Shown: positions 1 through 10,976 of the stretch, piece after piece
Layout of the letters: each line of letters opens with the position of its first letter
Position numbering within the stretch: position 1 is the first letter of the stretch
NCBI GenBank assembly: GCA_930633525.1
Contig: CAKNFP010000001.1
Span: 1,776,001-1,840,000, forward strand
Source: Hyphomicrobiales bacterium
Lineage (GTDB): Bacteria; Pseudomonadota; Alphaproteobacteria; Rhizobiales; Beijerinckiaceae
Direction: 5' to 3'
DNA length: 64,000 nt
Notes under the pieces: model-generated
What the model saw: the letters and a program-made list of their open reading frames with translations, nothing else
What the model was told of the DNA's origin: nothing
Database searches by the model: none
Position numbers and translations under genes: made by a program

Positions 1-1208
1 TCGAGGCGGGCCTTCTCGCGCTCCAGCGCCGACTGGCGGGTCTTCGGGACGAGGCCCTTGAGGGCGAGTTCGCGGATGCCGACGAGTTCGTCGTTGATGA
101 AGTAGAGCTGCTGCTCGGCGGATTTGCGTTCGCGGTCGAGGCCGTCGATCTCGGCCTTGAGCTGGTCGACGCGGCCGTTGATGATATTGAGCTGGCCGGT
201 GATGGAGGCGCGGCGGTCGGTGAACTGGGCGGTCTCGTCGGTGATGACGCGCTTGACCACCGGGTCGTCGGGATGGCTGGCGAGGAGGGGAGGGAAGGTG
301 ATCTTCGGAGCGTCGTCGCGCTCGGCGACGAGGCGGGCCTCGAGCGCCAGGCCGGCATAGACCTGGTTGCGGACCGCGTCGCGGTTGGCGAGCGCTGTGG
401 TGTCCTCGAGGCGGAACAGGAGGTCGCCCTCCTCGACCTTCTGGCCTTCGCGGACCTTGATCTCCTTGATGATGCCGCCTTCCAGATGCTGCACGACCTG
501 GCGCTTGCTCTCCACGGAGATGACGCCCGGCGCCACGACGCCGGCGTCGATATTGGCGAGCGCCGCCCAGCCGCCCATGACACCGAAGGTGAAGATGATG
601 ATGGCATAGCCGGTCAGCGCGATGCGGCGGAAGTCGCTGTCGGGCTTGCCGGGGGAGCTGGTGCCGCCGTTGCCGCCTTCCGCCTTGTCGCGCTTGCCCC
701 TGCCCAGGCTGAGGGCGGCATCGAGGGCCTTTTCGAGGAAGGGCAGCCTGCGCCCGGCCTTGTCCGGCTGGGCGTTGGCGAGGGCGCCGGCTCCACCCTG
801 TCCGGGGTTGCCTTGTCCTGGATTACCTTGGATGGCCTCATGCGCCGGCACCTTCACCGGGGTGATGGCGGCGAAGGGGACCGAGCCGCTGGCACCGGAA
901 CCGCTCGTCTGTGGATCCCTTGCCAATCCCCCTTCTGGCGCGTGGCTGGCGGCGGGTTGCGCGCCGGCCGCAAGGGGAGGGGCCGGCTGGCTCATCGCGG
1001 GCTGGCTCATCATGGGCTGGTTCATCGCTGGCTGGCTTGCAGCCTGGCCCGGCGGAATGGGCTTGCCGAAGGTCAGCGGCCGTGGAAAGCGGGCGCTCTC
1101 GCTGTCGGCGCCGGCCGGGACGCCGCCGGGGGCGGGCTGATGGGGAGCCTGCCCTGTCTGGGCATTGACCGGCTGGGCATTCACCGGGGGGATCTTCTGC
1201 TCGGACAT
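1..1208 (-). CDS. HlyD-family type I secretion membrane fusion protein (partial, C-terminus beyond window)
   Basis: This is the periplasmic adaptor that links an inner-membrane ABC exporter to an outer-membrane TolC-type channel. The ATG at 1208 reads MSEQKIPPVNAQ, and 402 codons remain open to the window edge, so the C-terminus is missing. Residues 1 to about 190 form a Pro/Gln/Ala/Gly-rich, low-complexity cytoplasmic tail with repeated MSQPA/MNQPM-like units. One membrane helix follows at about 197-217 (ALTGYAIIIFTFGVMGG). Next comes the biotinyl-lipoyl-like hairpin typical of HlyD (GVISVESKRQVVQHLEGGII) and the start of a coiled coil. The ABC exporter gene lies 245 bp upstream on the same strand, so the two probably form one exporter. 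The N-terminal tail is much longer than the few dozen residues usual in the family. The family call is firm; the role of the tail is unknown. Confidence 0.93.
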   Translation of the reverse strand, partial: MSEQKIPPVNAQPVNAQTGQAPHQPAPGGVPAGADSESARFPRPLTFGKPIPPGQAASQPAMNQPMMSQPAMSQPAPPLAAGAQPAASHAPEGGLARDPQTSGSGASGSVPFAAITPVKVPAHEAIQGNPGQGNPGQGGAGALANAQPDKAGRRLPFLEKALDAALSLGRGKRDKAEGGNGGTSSPGKPDSDFRRIALTGYAIIIFTFGVMGGWAALANIDAGVVAPGVISVESKRQVVQHLEGGIIKEIKVREGQKVEEGDLLFRLEDTTALANRDAVRNQVYAGLALEARLVAERDDAPKITFPPLLASHPDDPVVKRVITDETAQFTDRRASITGQLNIINGRVDQLKAEIDGLDRERKSAEQQLYFINDELVGIRELALKGLVPKTRQSALEREKARL

Positions 1209-1452
1209 CAACCACGCTCCAGCGTCACACACAGGCTCCGGCCGGGAGACAGCGCCGGAGAAACAACAGGGACCACAGCTGTACGGACCACGATGGCGGC
1301 CGGGACAGCGATCAAATAGACACCGGCGCCGCCGCTCGCCAGAGGAAGCCCGCCGGCTCCGATCACATCGGTGTTAGTCTCGGGCATCCGCTACCGGCTT
1401 TCGGCTTCGACGACCGGCTTCGGCATCGATGCGGTATCGCCGTTCTGTCGTC

Positions 1453-3234
1453 TCAGCCCGGCGCGGCCGCCGCGGCGATGCCGGGCTGGCCGGGAGCCGC
1501 CGTCATCGGTCCTGCGCCCTGCGGCCCGACGATGCGCGGCCCGAGTACCTTGGCCAGCACCTCGTCGCGCGGCCCGAAGGCCTGCACGCCGCCTTCCGCC
1601 AGCACCAGGATGGCATCGCACAAGGCCAGCGAATTGGTCTTGTGGCTGATCAGGATGACCGTGCATCCGGCCATCTTCAACTGCCGGATCGCCGCCATCA
1701 GCGCCTGCTCGCCGGCCGCGTCGAGGCTCGCGTTCGGCTCGTCCAGCACCAGGATCGGCGGCGAACCGTAAAGCGCCCGCGCCAGACCGACGCGCTGGCG
1801 CTGGCCGCCCGACAGGGCCTGCCCACCTTCGCCGATCTGCGTGTTGTAGCCATCCGGCAGCCGCTGGATCATCTCATGCACGCCGGCCAGCTGCGCCGCC
1901 CCCACGATTCCCGCCTCGTCCATGTCGCCGAAGCGCGCGATGTTCTCGGCGATCGAGCCGGAGAACAGCTCCACGTCCTGCGGCAGATAGCCGAGGAAGC
2001 GCCCGAGCTGCTCGGGATCCCAATGGGTCAGGTCCGACCCGTCGAGCCGCACGCAGCCCGCCGCCGCCGGCCAGACCCCGACAAGCGCCCGCGCCAGGCT
2101 CGATTTGCCCGCCGCACTCGGCCCGATGACACCCAGCACCGTGCCCGCCGTGACCGAGAAGGAAACGCCCTTCAGGACCGGCATGTCCCGCGTCGGCACC
2201 CGCACGATCAGGTTCTCGACCGCGATGTCGCCCTTCGGATCCGGCAGCCGCATGCGCGCGCCAGGGGGCGGCAGGGCCCGCAGCAGGCCCTGCACACGCT
2301 CATAGGCCGAGCGCATGTTGACCAGCGACTTCCAGTTGCTGATCGCCATCTCGATCGGCTGCACGCAGCGCCCCACGATGATCGACGCCGCGATCATCAT
2401 GCCCGGCGAGATCTCCCGCTTGATCGCCAGATACGCCCCGACCCCCAGGATCAGGCTCTGCATGAAGGCGCGGTTGAACTTGATGCCGGCCATCAGCCCG
2501 CCGGCCCGGTCGGACGCCTGTGCCTGGTGGCCGAGCGCGTCGTAGTGGTGCTTCACCCACTTCTCGCGCAGCCGTCCCACCATCCCCATCGCCTGCAGCA
2601 CCTCCGCGTTGCGGAAGGTGGTCAGCGCCTGGTTCTGCGCCGTGATATTGGCCTTCGTCGCCTGGTCCAGCACCGGCCGCGTCGCCCGGTCGTTGGCGAA
2701 AGCCAGCGCCGCCGAGATCAAGGCCGTGATGATCGCCAAAACCCCGTACCACGGATGCAGCAGTGTCGCCGCGATGATGTAGATCGGCACCCACGGCACG
2801 TCGCAGAAGGTGATCAGCCCCTGGCCCGTGAAAAACTCCCGGATGCTGTCGACGTCGCGCAGGGCCTGGACATGGCCAGGCCCGGGCTGGCGCAGCGAGG
2901 CGCGCTGCACCGCGTTGAACGCATCCGCGTTCACCTCCTCGTCAAACCGCACCCCCGCCCGCACCAGAAGCCGCGTCCGCAGACTCTCCAGCGAGGCCGA
3001 AACAAGATACAAAATCGCGATCAGGATCGTCAGCACGACAAGCGTCGTCAGGTTCCGGCTCGACAGGACGCGGTCATAGACCTGCATCATGTACAACGAA
3101 CCCGTCAAACCCAGAAGATTGATGAAAAACGAAAAAATGATCGCCGTCACAAAGGCAGGACGCGTCGCTCGGATCGCCGCGTTCAGCGCCGTCGGCGCCT
3201 TCTTACCCCCACCCATCATCCCCGCCTGCGACAT
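1453..3234 (-). CDS. Type I secretion system permease/ATPase, PrtD family
   Basis: This 593-aa half-transporter would energise export of unfolded proteins carrying C-terminal signals. The N-terminal half has the ABC type-1 membrane domain, with helices near residues 25-50 and 60-85 and more before 300. The C-terminal ATPase shows Walker A (GPSAAGKSS), the ABC signature (LSGGQRQR), Walker B (ILVLDEPNASLD) and the switch His (LISHKT). Length and layout match PrtD/RsaD-type exporters, with no N-terminal C39 peptidase-like domain. The ATG at 3234 was chosen over an in-frame TTG one codon upstream; a GGAG lies about 9 nt before it. The HlyD adaptor follows on the same strand and the putative cargo genes precede it, so it probably exports the bluetail-like protein and the DUF4214 protein. 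Confidence 0.96.
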   Translation of the reverse strand: MSQAGMMGGGKKAPTALNAAIRATRPAFVTAIIFSFFINLLGLTGSLYMMQVYDRVLSSRNLTTLVVLTILIAILYLVSASLESLRTRLLVRAGVRFDEEVNADAFNAVQRASLRQPGPGHVQALRDVDSIREFFTGQGLITFCDVPWVPIYIIAATLLHPWYGVLAIITALISAALAFANDRATRPVLDQATKANITAQNQALTTFRNAEVLQAMGMVGRLREKWVKHHYDALGHQAQASDRAGGLMAGIKFNRAFMQSLILGVGAYLAIKREISPGMMIAASIIVGRCVQPIEMAISNWKSLVNMRSAYERVQGLLRALPPPGARMRLPDPKGDIAVENLIVRVPTRDMPVLKGVSFSVTAGTVLGVIGPSAAGKSSLARALVGVWPAAAGCVRLDGSDLTHWDPEQLGRFLGYLPQDVELFSGSIAENIARFGDMDEAGIVGAAQLAGVHEMIQRLPDGYNTQIGEGGQALSGGQRQRVGLARALYGSPPILVLDEPNASLDAAGEQALMAAIRQLKMAGCTVILISHKTNSLALCDAILVLAEGGVQAFGPRDEVLAKVLGPRIVGPQGAGPMTAAPGQPGIAAAAAPG

Positions 3235-3353
3235 CAATCAAAGCTCCAATCCCGATAGGTCATCATACGGGGTTTCATAAGCACTGTATATTGTGACAAC
3301 CCAACTTATAGAGGCAATTACCACAACAGAGGCGGCTTATGAGAGGCGGTGCG

Positions 3354-3385
3354 CGAATGCGGCGGAGCATTCTCCGCCGCATTCG
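3354..3385 (-). terminator. Perfect 13-bp inverted repeat after the bluetail-like gene
   Basis: The arms 3354-3366 and 3373-3385 are perfectly complementary around a 6-nt loop. The structure sits about 60 nt past the stop of the minus-strand gene at 3445 and before the exporter gene. No T-tract follows on the minus strand, so it may be a 3'-end stabilising stem or partial terminator rather than a classical intrinsic one. Confidence 0.6.
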
Positions 3386-3444
3386 TAATCGCATGCCGGA
3401 TCAGGAAAATCCCGGCACGTCTGGACTTGTCCGGGTGTGGGACG

Positions 3445-5211
<1,767 letters not shown>

Positions 5212-5339
5212 TCAGTGCGTTAAGACTGTCGTATCGATTTTGTGCAAAAAGTATTGCGTACTTATGCAGTTTTTTGCTGATTGATATACTACGGAATGGA
5301 ATTGCGGGTTGCATGGGGCCGGAGATGGGGCGGCCGCCT

Positions 5340-6863
5340 TCAGCCGACGCGCAGGCGCGCCAGCGTCGGCAACAACTCGTCATGGAAGGTCGACAGACGC
5401 GCTTCGATCTCGGCGCGATTGGCGGCTTCATCCTGCAAGGGCGCGCCGTCCTTCATGAGACGTTGGCCCTGCGCCGCGAAGACCGACCAGATGAAGCCGA
5501 CCAGGTTTTCGGCCTTCTGGCGACGGGCCAGAAGCGCGAGCTGGCTGATGCGGTCGACCGCGATGGCGCTGCCCGTGACGGGCGAGGCGAGATACGACAA
5601 CTGGCCGCCGTGCCGCGCGGCATTGAGGACGGCATCGTTGAAATGGGCCGTGCCGACCGCGCGCGCTTCCTCGCCCTCTGAGGGAAGCGCCGGGCTCACG
5701 GCTCCCTGGCCGACGAGGATCAGCAGAGCCTGATGGATACGGGGCCAGCCGATGGTGGAGAGCGATGGCCTGTTCAGCAGGTCCCGGACGGTGCTGGGCC
5801 GCTCGGCGAGCGCCTCGACCAACGGATCGTAGATCGCTTCCTGCAAGCCGATCGTGCCGACCGGGGTGGTGATGGACCGCGCGATGGCCCGCGGCGCCGT
5901 CGACAGCACGAAGCGCTGCCCGGCCCAGGCCTCGAACAGCTGCGCGCCTTCCAGGGGCAGGCGCCCCCGCACGAAGAGATCGCGACGGAACGGGCGGTTC
6001 AGGATCATGTCACCGGCGAGATCGCGAAAGGCCGCGTCCTTGATCTCCGCGAGAAGCGCCCGCTGCGGCTCGGTGAAGTTGATGACATCGACCTGATCGG
6101 AGAGCTGGACCTGGCCAACATAGCTCAGCTTGGCGCCTTCGAAGTCGCGGCGCACGTCCGTGCAGTAGAACGGCGTCCAATCGGCATTGAGATATTCGTG
6201 GGCGATATAAGCCTTCTGTTGCTTGACCAGTCCGTCGAGCCGGCTGCCGACCGGAGGAGACTGGGTGAAGTAGCGGGCCTGGACGGTCTCCAGCCGCTTC
6301 GCGAAGTCAAGGCTCGCTTCGATCCGATCGAACAACGGGCCGGATTGCTGGTCGGCCGCGTCGATGAGCAGACGGCGCAGAGGCGCGGCGGCGGCCCAGC
6401 CGGGCAGGGCATTGTAGGAGACGTAAAGCAGGCCGCCGGTTTTTAGGCGTTTGCGCGCGATCTCACGAATGAGGGCGCGGTTCTCCGCCGACACCCAGCT
6501 ATAGACGCCGTGGAGCGCGATGATGTCGAAATCGCCGAGATCGGGATCGGCCGCGAGATCCGCGAAGCTTGCCTCGCGCAGGTCGATGCGCTCGCTGCGC
6601 GCGAGCCGCGCCAGGTCACAGGCACCCGCGATATGGGCGGGGTTGAAGTCGATGGCGGTCACCGAGACGTCGGGATTGGCGGCGGCGATGATATTGGCCG
6701 ACATGCCCTGGCCGCAGCCGAGTTCGAGATAGCGCAGCCGCCCGGACGGCGGCTTGACACCGGCGGTCAATGCCGCGAGCTGCAGGCTGATCGGCACGAG
6801 CTCGCGATAGAAGCCGTGCGTGTAGCCGACTTCCGTGACGTAGCCATCGCTCCAATCCGCCAT
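5340..6863 (-). CDS. Class I SAM-dependent methyltransferase with methyltransferase regulatory domain (PKMT-like)
   Basis: The 507-aa product has an N-terminal Rossmann methyltransferase fold. Motif I reads LELGCGQGMSANII (about residues 46-59), followed by an acidic VTAIDFNP and a FDIIALHGVYSWV motif near 135-150. A long middle and C-terminal section resembles the methyltransferase regulatory domain, then a winged-helix-like tail. In rickettsiae this architecture belongs to protein-lysine methyltransferases that modify the surface protein OmpB. Here it sits between the SapC/DUF4214 genes and the bluetail-like protein plus exporter, on the same strand, so methylation of a secreted surface protein before export is a reasonable inference. 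The target is not shown by the sequence. Confidence 0.88.
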   Translation of the reverse strand: MADWSDGYVTEVGYTHGFYRELVPISLQLAALTAGVKPPSGRLRYLELGCGQGMSANIIAAANPDVSVTAIDFNPAHIAGACDLARLARSERIDLREASFADLAADPDLGDFDIIALHGVYSWVSAENRALIREIARKRLKTGGLLYVSYNALPGWAAAAPLRRLLIDAADQQSGPLFDRIEASLDFAKRLETVQARYFTQSPPVGSRLDGLVKQQKAYIAHEYLNADWTPFYCTDVRRDFEGAKLSYVGQVQLSDQVDVINFTEPQRALLAEIKDAAFRDLAGDMILNRPFRRDLFVRGRLPLEGAQLFEAWAGQRFVLSTAPRAIARSITTPVGTIGLQEAIYDPLVEALAERPSTVRDLLNRPSLSTIGWPRIHQALLILVGQGAVSPALPSEGEEARAVGTAHFNDAVLNAARHGGQLSYLASPVTGSAIAVDRISQLALLARRQKAENLVGFIWSVFAAQGQRLMKDGAPLQDEAANRAEIEARLSTFHDELLPTLARLRVG

Positions 6864-6965
6864 GCGTCATTCCCCGCCTTTTCGTCTTGCCCGGGGAATT
6901 GTGATCAGCGGCGCTTGCAATGCAAGCGGCATGGAAAAGAACCTCCTGCATTTCCGCTGATACGA

Positions 6966-6992
6966 AAAAGCCCCGGCCTGACGGGCCGGGGC
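6966..6992 (-). terminator. Rho-independent terminator downstream of the SapC-family gene
   Basis: A perfect 9-bp GC stem (arms 6970-6978 and 6984-6992, 5-nt loop) is followed on the minus strand by TTTTT. It lies about 58 nt after the stop at 7050 and before the methyltransferase gene. It suggests that the DUF4214-SapC pair is one transcript and the methyltransferase starts another. Confidence 0.85.
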
Positions 6993-7049
6993 GAAAGCCT
7001 CGAAACGAACAATCGTTCCGGGGGAAAGGGCGGCGGGCCGCGCCTGCTG

Positions 7050-7838
7050 CTAGCTCAGATGCGAAAGGTCGAGCACGTCGCTCTCGAACTGGAACGGCGC
7101 GTTGTTGCCGCCGGCCTTGGCGGCCAGATCCGGGTATTTGCCGCCGATCGGCCCCTGCCGGAAATTGGCCCATGACAGGAGGTGGGCGTAGATCAGGGGG
7201 AGCGCGCCGGATTTGCGCAGGGCGTTGAAATCGGCGTCGGGGAGCTGATTGAGCTTCTTCTCGTCGACGACGCGAAGGCCCTGGATCTGGTGGCCGGTCC
7301 CATCCGGCTTGCGGATGACGATGCTGCGCTCCGCGAAAAGTCCACGCTCGCTGATTGCGAGGACGATGGCGCGGGTCGCGGCAATCTTTTTCTGGATATG
7401 CTCCAGAAGCTGCATGCGCCGCTGCATGTGGGGCGTCAACTGGCCGTCGGTGGTGAAAACGGGATGTCCGCTCGGGTTCTTCAGATGCGGTGCGTCGGGA
7501 TCGAAGAAAACCAGCATGCGCTTTTGCTCGCCCTCCGGTTGCTCAACGCTTCCGAACACGAAGGGATAACGACGGACATGCGCGGGAATATAAGTCGCCA
7601 GCCAACGGCCGTCGTCCGCGACATAGGCATTTTTGCCGGGCTCAACCCCGAGAAGGGCAGAAGGGAGGTCGCTCTTGTTGTCGGGAAAGATGATGGGATA
7701 TTCGCGCGCAATATCGCTCATCTCGTCGAAGACGAACGGGGCAAGCGTCTCAGCTTTGGCGTGGCTGTAGTCGTTGCTTTCGAAGACCCGCAGATCGCGG
7801 TGTTGCGCGAAGGTCAGGGGAATCTGCGTCTTGAACAT
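7050..7838 (-). CDS. SapC family protein
   Basis: This 262-aa soluble protein starts MFKTQIPLTFAQHRDLRV, the typical beginning of the SapC family, named after a gene in the Campylobacter surface-layer protein region. Family landmarks visible are FAQHRDLRV, FVFDEMSDIAREYPIIFPD, PAHVRRYPFVFG and a terminal FQFESDVLDLS. There is no signal peptide or membrane helix. The biochemical role of the family is not established. GGGAG lies 6 nt before the ATG. It follows the DUF4214 gene with 72 bp between them, which contains a perfect hairpin. Because SapC relatives often neighbour secreted or S-layer genes, an accessory role for the upstream secreted protein is inferred. Confidence 0.92.
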   Translation of the reverse strand: MFKTQIPLTFAQHRDLRVFESNDYSHAKAETLAPFVFDEMSDIAREYPIIFPDNKSDLPSALLGVEPGKNAYVADDGRWLATYIPAHVRRYPFVFGSVEQPEGEQKRMLVFFDPDAPHLKNPSGHPVFTTDGQLTPHMQRRMQLLEHIQKKIAATRAIVLAISERGLFAERSIVIRKPDGTGHQIQGLRVVDEKKLNQLPDADFNALRKSGALPLIYAHLLSWANFRQGPIGGKYPDLAAKAGGNNAPFQFESDVLDLSHLS

Positions 7839-7855
7839 GGCTGTCTCCCAAGCAG

Positions 7856-7880
7856 AACGGGGGGCGTAATGCCCCCCGTT
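7856..7880 (-). promoter_or_regulatory. Perfect 10-bp stem-loop between the DUF4214 and SapC genes
   Basis: The arms 7856-7865 and 7871-7880 pair perfectly around the 5-nt loop GTAAT. It lies 30 nt past the stop of the abundant-looking secreted protein gene and just before the SapC Shine-Dalgarno. On the minus strand no T-run follows, so read-through is expected. It probably stabilises the upstream mRNA or lowers downstream expression. Confidence 0.6.
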
Positions 7881-7910
7881 CCCTTTTCACGCTGTATAAG
7901 CCGGTAAGAC

Positions 7911-10900
7911 TTAGGCGTAAATGATGTTGAACTGCGACACGTCGTTCGCGTCCGCGCCGAGACCGACGAGCGTGATGTGGCCATCGAACGCGCCGGTGAT
8001 CGAGGAGATCTCCAGGTTGCCGGCATTGTCCACGAAGGACAGCTGGCCAGCGCTGGTGACACCGAAGTGCGAGAGGTCAATACGGTCGGAGGTGGTGGTG
8101 TTGCCGCCTTCGAAGTGATCGATCCTGACAGCGCCGACATCATCACCGATGAAGGTGAACAGCTCGCGGGTGTCGAAGCTGATCTCCGCCTGGAAGTCCA
8201 CCGTGGTCGTTGCGCCGATCAGGTAGGAAACGGCCACCAAACCATAGTCAGCATCCGAAGCGTCGACGGTGAGCTTGGCGACAACGCCAGACACGTCGAG
8301 CGTTGTGAAGCTGGCGAGGTTGTCGACCAGCTCAACGTTGGCGTCGTGACCAGCAACAACAGTCAGCGAGACCAGAGAGGCGTTGCCAGAAGTATCGCCG
8401 AACACGTCAACATCGACGTCGTTGCCCGCTGTAATGGCGGCGGTCACAACACCGGTGTTGATGAACTGAACGTCCGAGTCGACGCCAGCGGTCGCTGTGA
8501 AGTTGAAGGAACCCACAACGTCATGGAAGTGGGCGTCAGCATCCTGGCCGCCTTCGACGTTGACGGTCTCGAGGTTGTCGAAGCCCTCTGGGAGAACCAG
8601 CGGAATCTCCGGCGTACCATCAACCGTGTTGATGACCGGATTTGTCCAGGTTCCGAGCGAAACCGCCAGCGGGAAGCTGGTGATAGCGCCCTGGTCACCG
8701 ACGTCGTTCCACACGATCTCAACATCCGATCCGTTCCGAGTAGCGGTCAGAAGGGAGCTGAGGTTAGTGTTGAGATAGTCCACGATATCCTGGGCAACGC
8801 CCTGATCGTGCAGCGGGTTGTTCGGACCAATACCGATGCCGAAGGGGTAAGCAAACGACGTCGCGTACGGCACGATGATCGAGCCGCCAGGGAAGCCCTG
8901 GCTCGACAAGACAATCTGACCGGCGGTCTGAGTCGTCTGGCCAAACCCAGCTCCGACGCTCTGTGCAACTACGTTAACGGTGAAAGTTGCAACTTCCTGC
9001 GTACCAGGATCGTACGGCACGCCTGCAACGCCTTCGAACTCGACGTAAGCGTCGCCGCCGGCCACGACGTTGACGTTCCGAAGAGCGTTCAGGTCGTCGC
9101 TGGGAGCAGATGCATCGAACTCAACCGCTGCATTGGCAGCTGCCGCGACATCAACGTTCTGAAGGGCAGCGATGTCGTCAGCGCCGTCGACGTCCAGCCA
9201 CACATTGCCGTTGACCAGATCGGATGTCTCGATCTTGAGGGTGGTCAGAGCTGCGCCGGCGAGGGAGTCGAGGTCGATGGTGCCATCGAAGGACTTGACG
9301 GTCAGCTCAGTGACATTGCCCGCGTCAAGCCTGAGATCTTCGATGCCAAATTCGGCGTCGATTGTCAGGACGTCAACGGTGTTCGCCAGCGTCAGCCAGC
9401 TGCCATTGCCATCGACGAACGTGAAGTCGAGCGTCTCAACCTGCTCGCCGATGCCGTCAAGGTCGAGCGTGGCGTTGCCGCCGAGGCTAATGTTGTCGAC
9501 GAACTCGAGGTTGCCGTCAAAGCCGACCAGCGTGGTGCCGGTGAAGTCGAGGTCGTTGATGTCGCCGTGGTTGTAGACCTTAGCGAGCGCGAATTCATTG
9601 TCGCCCGCACCGAGGTCGACGAGGATGTCCGCGCCGTCGAAGTTGGCGCCGTTCACGACAACACGGTCGTCGCCAGAGCCGGTTTCGACGCTCTCGAGAA
9701 CTTCAGAACCGCGCAGGTCGATATTGAGGTCGCCCGTCATGGCGCTCGCGTCGAGCGTCTTGAGGCTGTCCCACTGCTGCTGGAACCAGTTGCCGCGCAC
9801 GTTGAGATCGCCGTCACCATCGATGGTGAGGTTCTCGACGGTGCCGTGCAGGCCGTAGTTCACCTGCAAAAAGTTGTCGCCGGTGACCGTCAGCGCGAGA
9901 TCGGTGATGACATCAGCGCCGTTCGCGTAGACCCTCAGTTCCGCGCGGTTGTTCACGTCCTTGCCGACGCTGTTGAGCTCGACGTCCTGCGAGGCATGAT
10001 CGCTGCCAAGGGCATCGGCCGCGTAGGAGGCCGTGAATGTGGTGTTGCCGGACACCTTGTCCATGCCAAGCAGAACTGAGTTCTGAATGTTGTACACATT
10101 CAGATCGCGCGTCGAATTGACGTTGCGGACTTCCTCGACACCTTCAACACGGGTCATGTCGAGCTGGGCGCTGTTCCCACGCGAGGTGAGCTGGAACTCT
10201 TCGATGTTCTTGATCGACGGATCGTGCGAACCGGCAATCCCGACGAAGCCGTTGAGCTCGGCCTTGAGGATATCACGGCCGTCGCCGCCGTCGAGCGTGT
10301 CAACGCCCTGCAGCGTCTGCGTGGCGAAAGCGCCGTCGAGGCCCGTCGCGAGCGGAGCGGAGAAGATCTCGTCGCTGCCCGTGCCCACGATGTGGTCGGC
10401 ATTGACGGTCAGGTCGTAGGTCGTCGTGAGAACGTCGAACAGCGAGCCCGTGTAGATGCCTTCGCCATCGGCAGCGGCCAGGAGGAAGCCCTCGATATAG
10501 GGCTCAGTCGACGTGATGAACTCCGGCGACTGCGAGAAGCCAACGATGACCTCGGCGAGCGTGCCGCCGTTGTTGAGGACTTCGGTCCAGAAGGCGATGC
10601 CGGCGGCGTCGCCCGGACGACCGAGGACGTTGGCATAGAGACGGCCAACGATTTCGGAGTTGGACAGGCCACCATACTGGGCCTCGAATTCGCCGGAATC
10701 GCCGAAGGCGCTGGCGAGCACGGGCAGGGACATGCCCTGGCCACCGTCATAGGCGGCGACCCAGAAATTGAGGCCATCGGAATCCGGCACGCGGCCGAAG
10801 ACGGCCTGATAGAGGCGTACCACCGGGTCGACGGTGACGGTCGCGGCAGCCAGCAGAGCGTTGTCGAGAGCTTCGACGCTGGGGCTGTCCGAATAGGCGG

Positions 10901-10976
10901 CAACCTGTGCCTCGGAAGGAGTGGACCGGAGGATCCCCTCGTAGCGCTGAATGACGATATCAGCAGGAATTGTCAT
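7911..10976 (-). CDS. Large DUF4214-containing secreted protein, candidate surface-layer/type I secretion substrate
   Basis: This 1021-aa acidic, Val/Asp/Thr/Asn-rich protein is almost free of Cys and Lys. Two DUF4214 modules lie near residues 50-90 and 90-150 (VRLYQAVFGRVPDSDGLNFW, VGRLYANVLGRPGDAAGIAFW). A long beta-rich section with many short LxVxNxxxL-like strands follows, reminiscent of S-layer-type or RTX-like solenoids but without clear GGXGXDXXX nonapeptides. The C-terminus (VSQFNIIYA) has the hydrophobic end typical of type I secretion signals, and there is no N-terminal signal peptide. AAGAGG lies 5 nt before the ATG. The all-minus neighbourhood with SapC, methyltransferase, PrtD and HlyD genes supports secretion through that exporter. 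S-layer identity is inferred from size, composition and context. Confidence 0.9.
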   Translation of the reverse strand: MTIPADIVIQRYEGILRSTPSEAQVAAYSDSPSVEALDNALLAAATVTVDPVVRLYQAVFGRVPDSDGLNFWVAAYDGGQGMSLPVLASAFGDSGEFEAQYGGLSNSEIVGRLYANVLGRPGDAAGIAFWTEVLNNGGTLAEVIVGFSQSPEFITSTEPYIEGFLLAAADGEGIYTGSLFDVLTTTYDLTVNADHIVGTGSDEIFSAPLATGLDGAFATQTLQGVDTLDGGDGRDILKAELNGFVGIAGSHDPSIKNIEEFQLTSRGNSAQLDMTRVEGVEEVRNVNSTRDLNVYNIQNSVLLGMDKVSGNTTFTASYAADALGSDHASQDVELNSVGKDVNNRAELRVYANGADVITDLALTVTGDNFLQVNYGLHGTVENLTIDGDGDLNVRGNWFQQQWDSLKTLDASAMTGDLNIDLRGSEVLESVETGSGDDRVVVNGANFDGADILVDLGAGDNEFALAKVYNHGDINDLDFTGTTLVGFDGNLEFVDNISLGGNATLDLDGIGEQVETLDFTFVDGNGSWLTLANTVDVLTIDAEFGIEDLRLDAGNVTELTVKSFDGTIDLDSLAGAALTTLKIETSDLVNGNVWLDVDGADDIAALQNVDVAAAANAAVEFDASAPSDDLNALRNVNVVAGGDAYVEFEGVAGVPYDPGTQEVATFTVNVVAQSVGAGFGQTTQTAGQIVLSSQGFPGGSIIVPYATSFAYPFGIGIGPNNPLHDQGVAQDIVDYLNTNLSSLLTATRNGSDVEIVWNDVGDQGAITSFPLAVSLGTWTNPVINTVDGTPEIPLVLPEGFDNLETVNVEGGQDADAHFHDVVGSFNFTATAGVDSDVQFINTGVVTAAITAGNDVDVDVFGDTSGNASLVSLTVVAGHDANVELVDNLASFTTLDVSGVVAKLTVDASDADYGLVAVSYLIGATTTVDFQAEISFDTRELFTFIGDDVGAVRIDHFEGGNTTTSDRIDLSHFGVTSAGQLSFVDNAGNLEISSITGAFDGHITLVGLGADANDVSQFNIIYA

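Noticed and set aside
273..1319. Plus-strand open frame opposite the HlyD gene
   Set aside because: The minus strand gives a continuous HlyD protein with its membrane helix and lipoyl-like motif; the plus frame has no family features.
1429..3258. Long plus-strand open frame opposite the PrtD exporter gene
   Set aside because: It is Arg/His/Gln-rich antisense to a clear ABC exporter with all motifs; the frame is open only because of high GC.
7977..10079. 700-codon plus-strand frame opposite the DUF4214 gene
   Set aside because: The composition (Val/Asp/Glu/Arg mix without structure) is what antisense of a Val/Asp/Thr-rich gene gives; the minus strand has DUF4214 motifs and a proper ribosome site.
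7911..10976. Classical RTX toxin with calcium-binding nonapeptides
   Set aside because: No clear run of GGXGXDXXX units is visible; DUF4214 modules and beta-rich repeats fit better.
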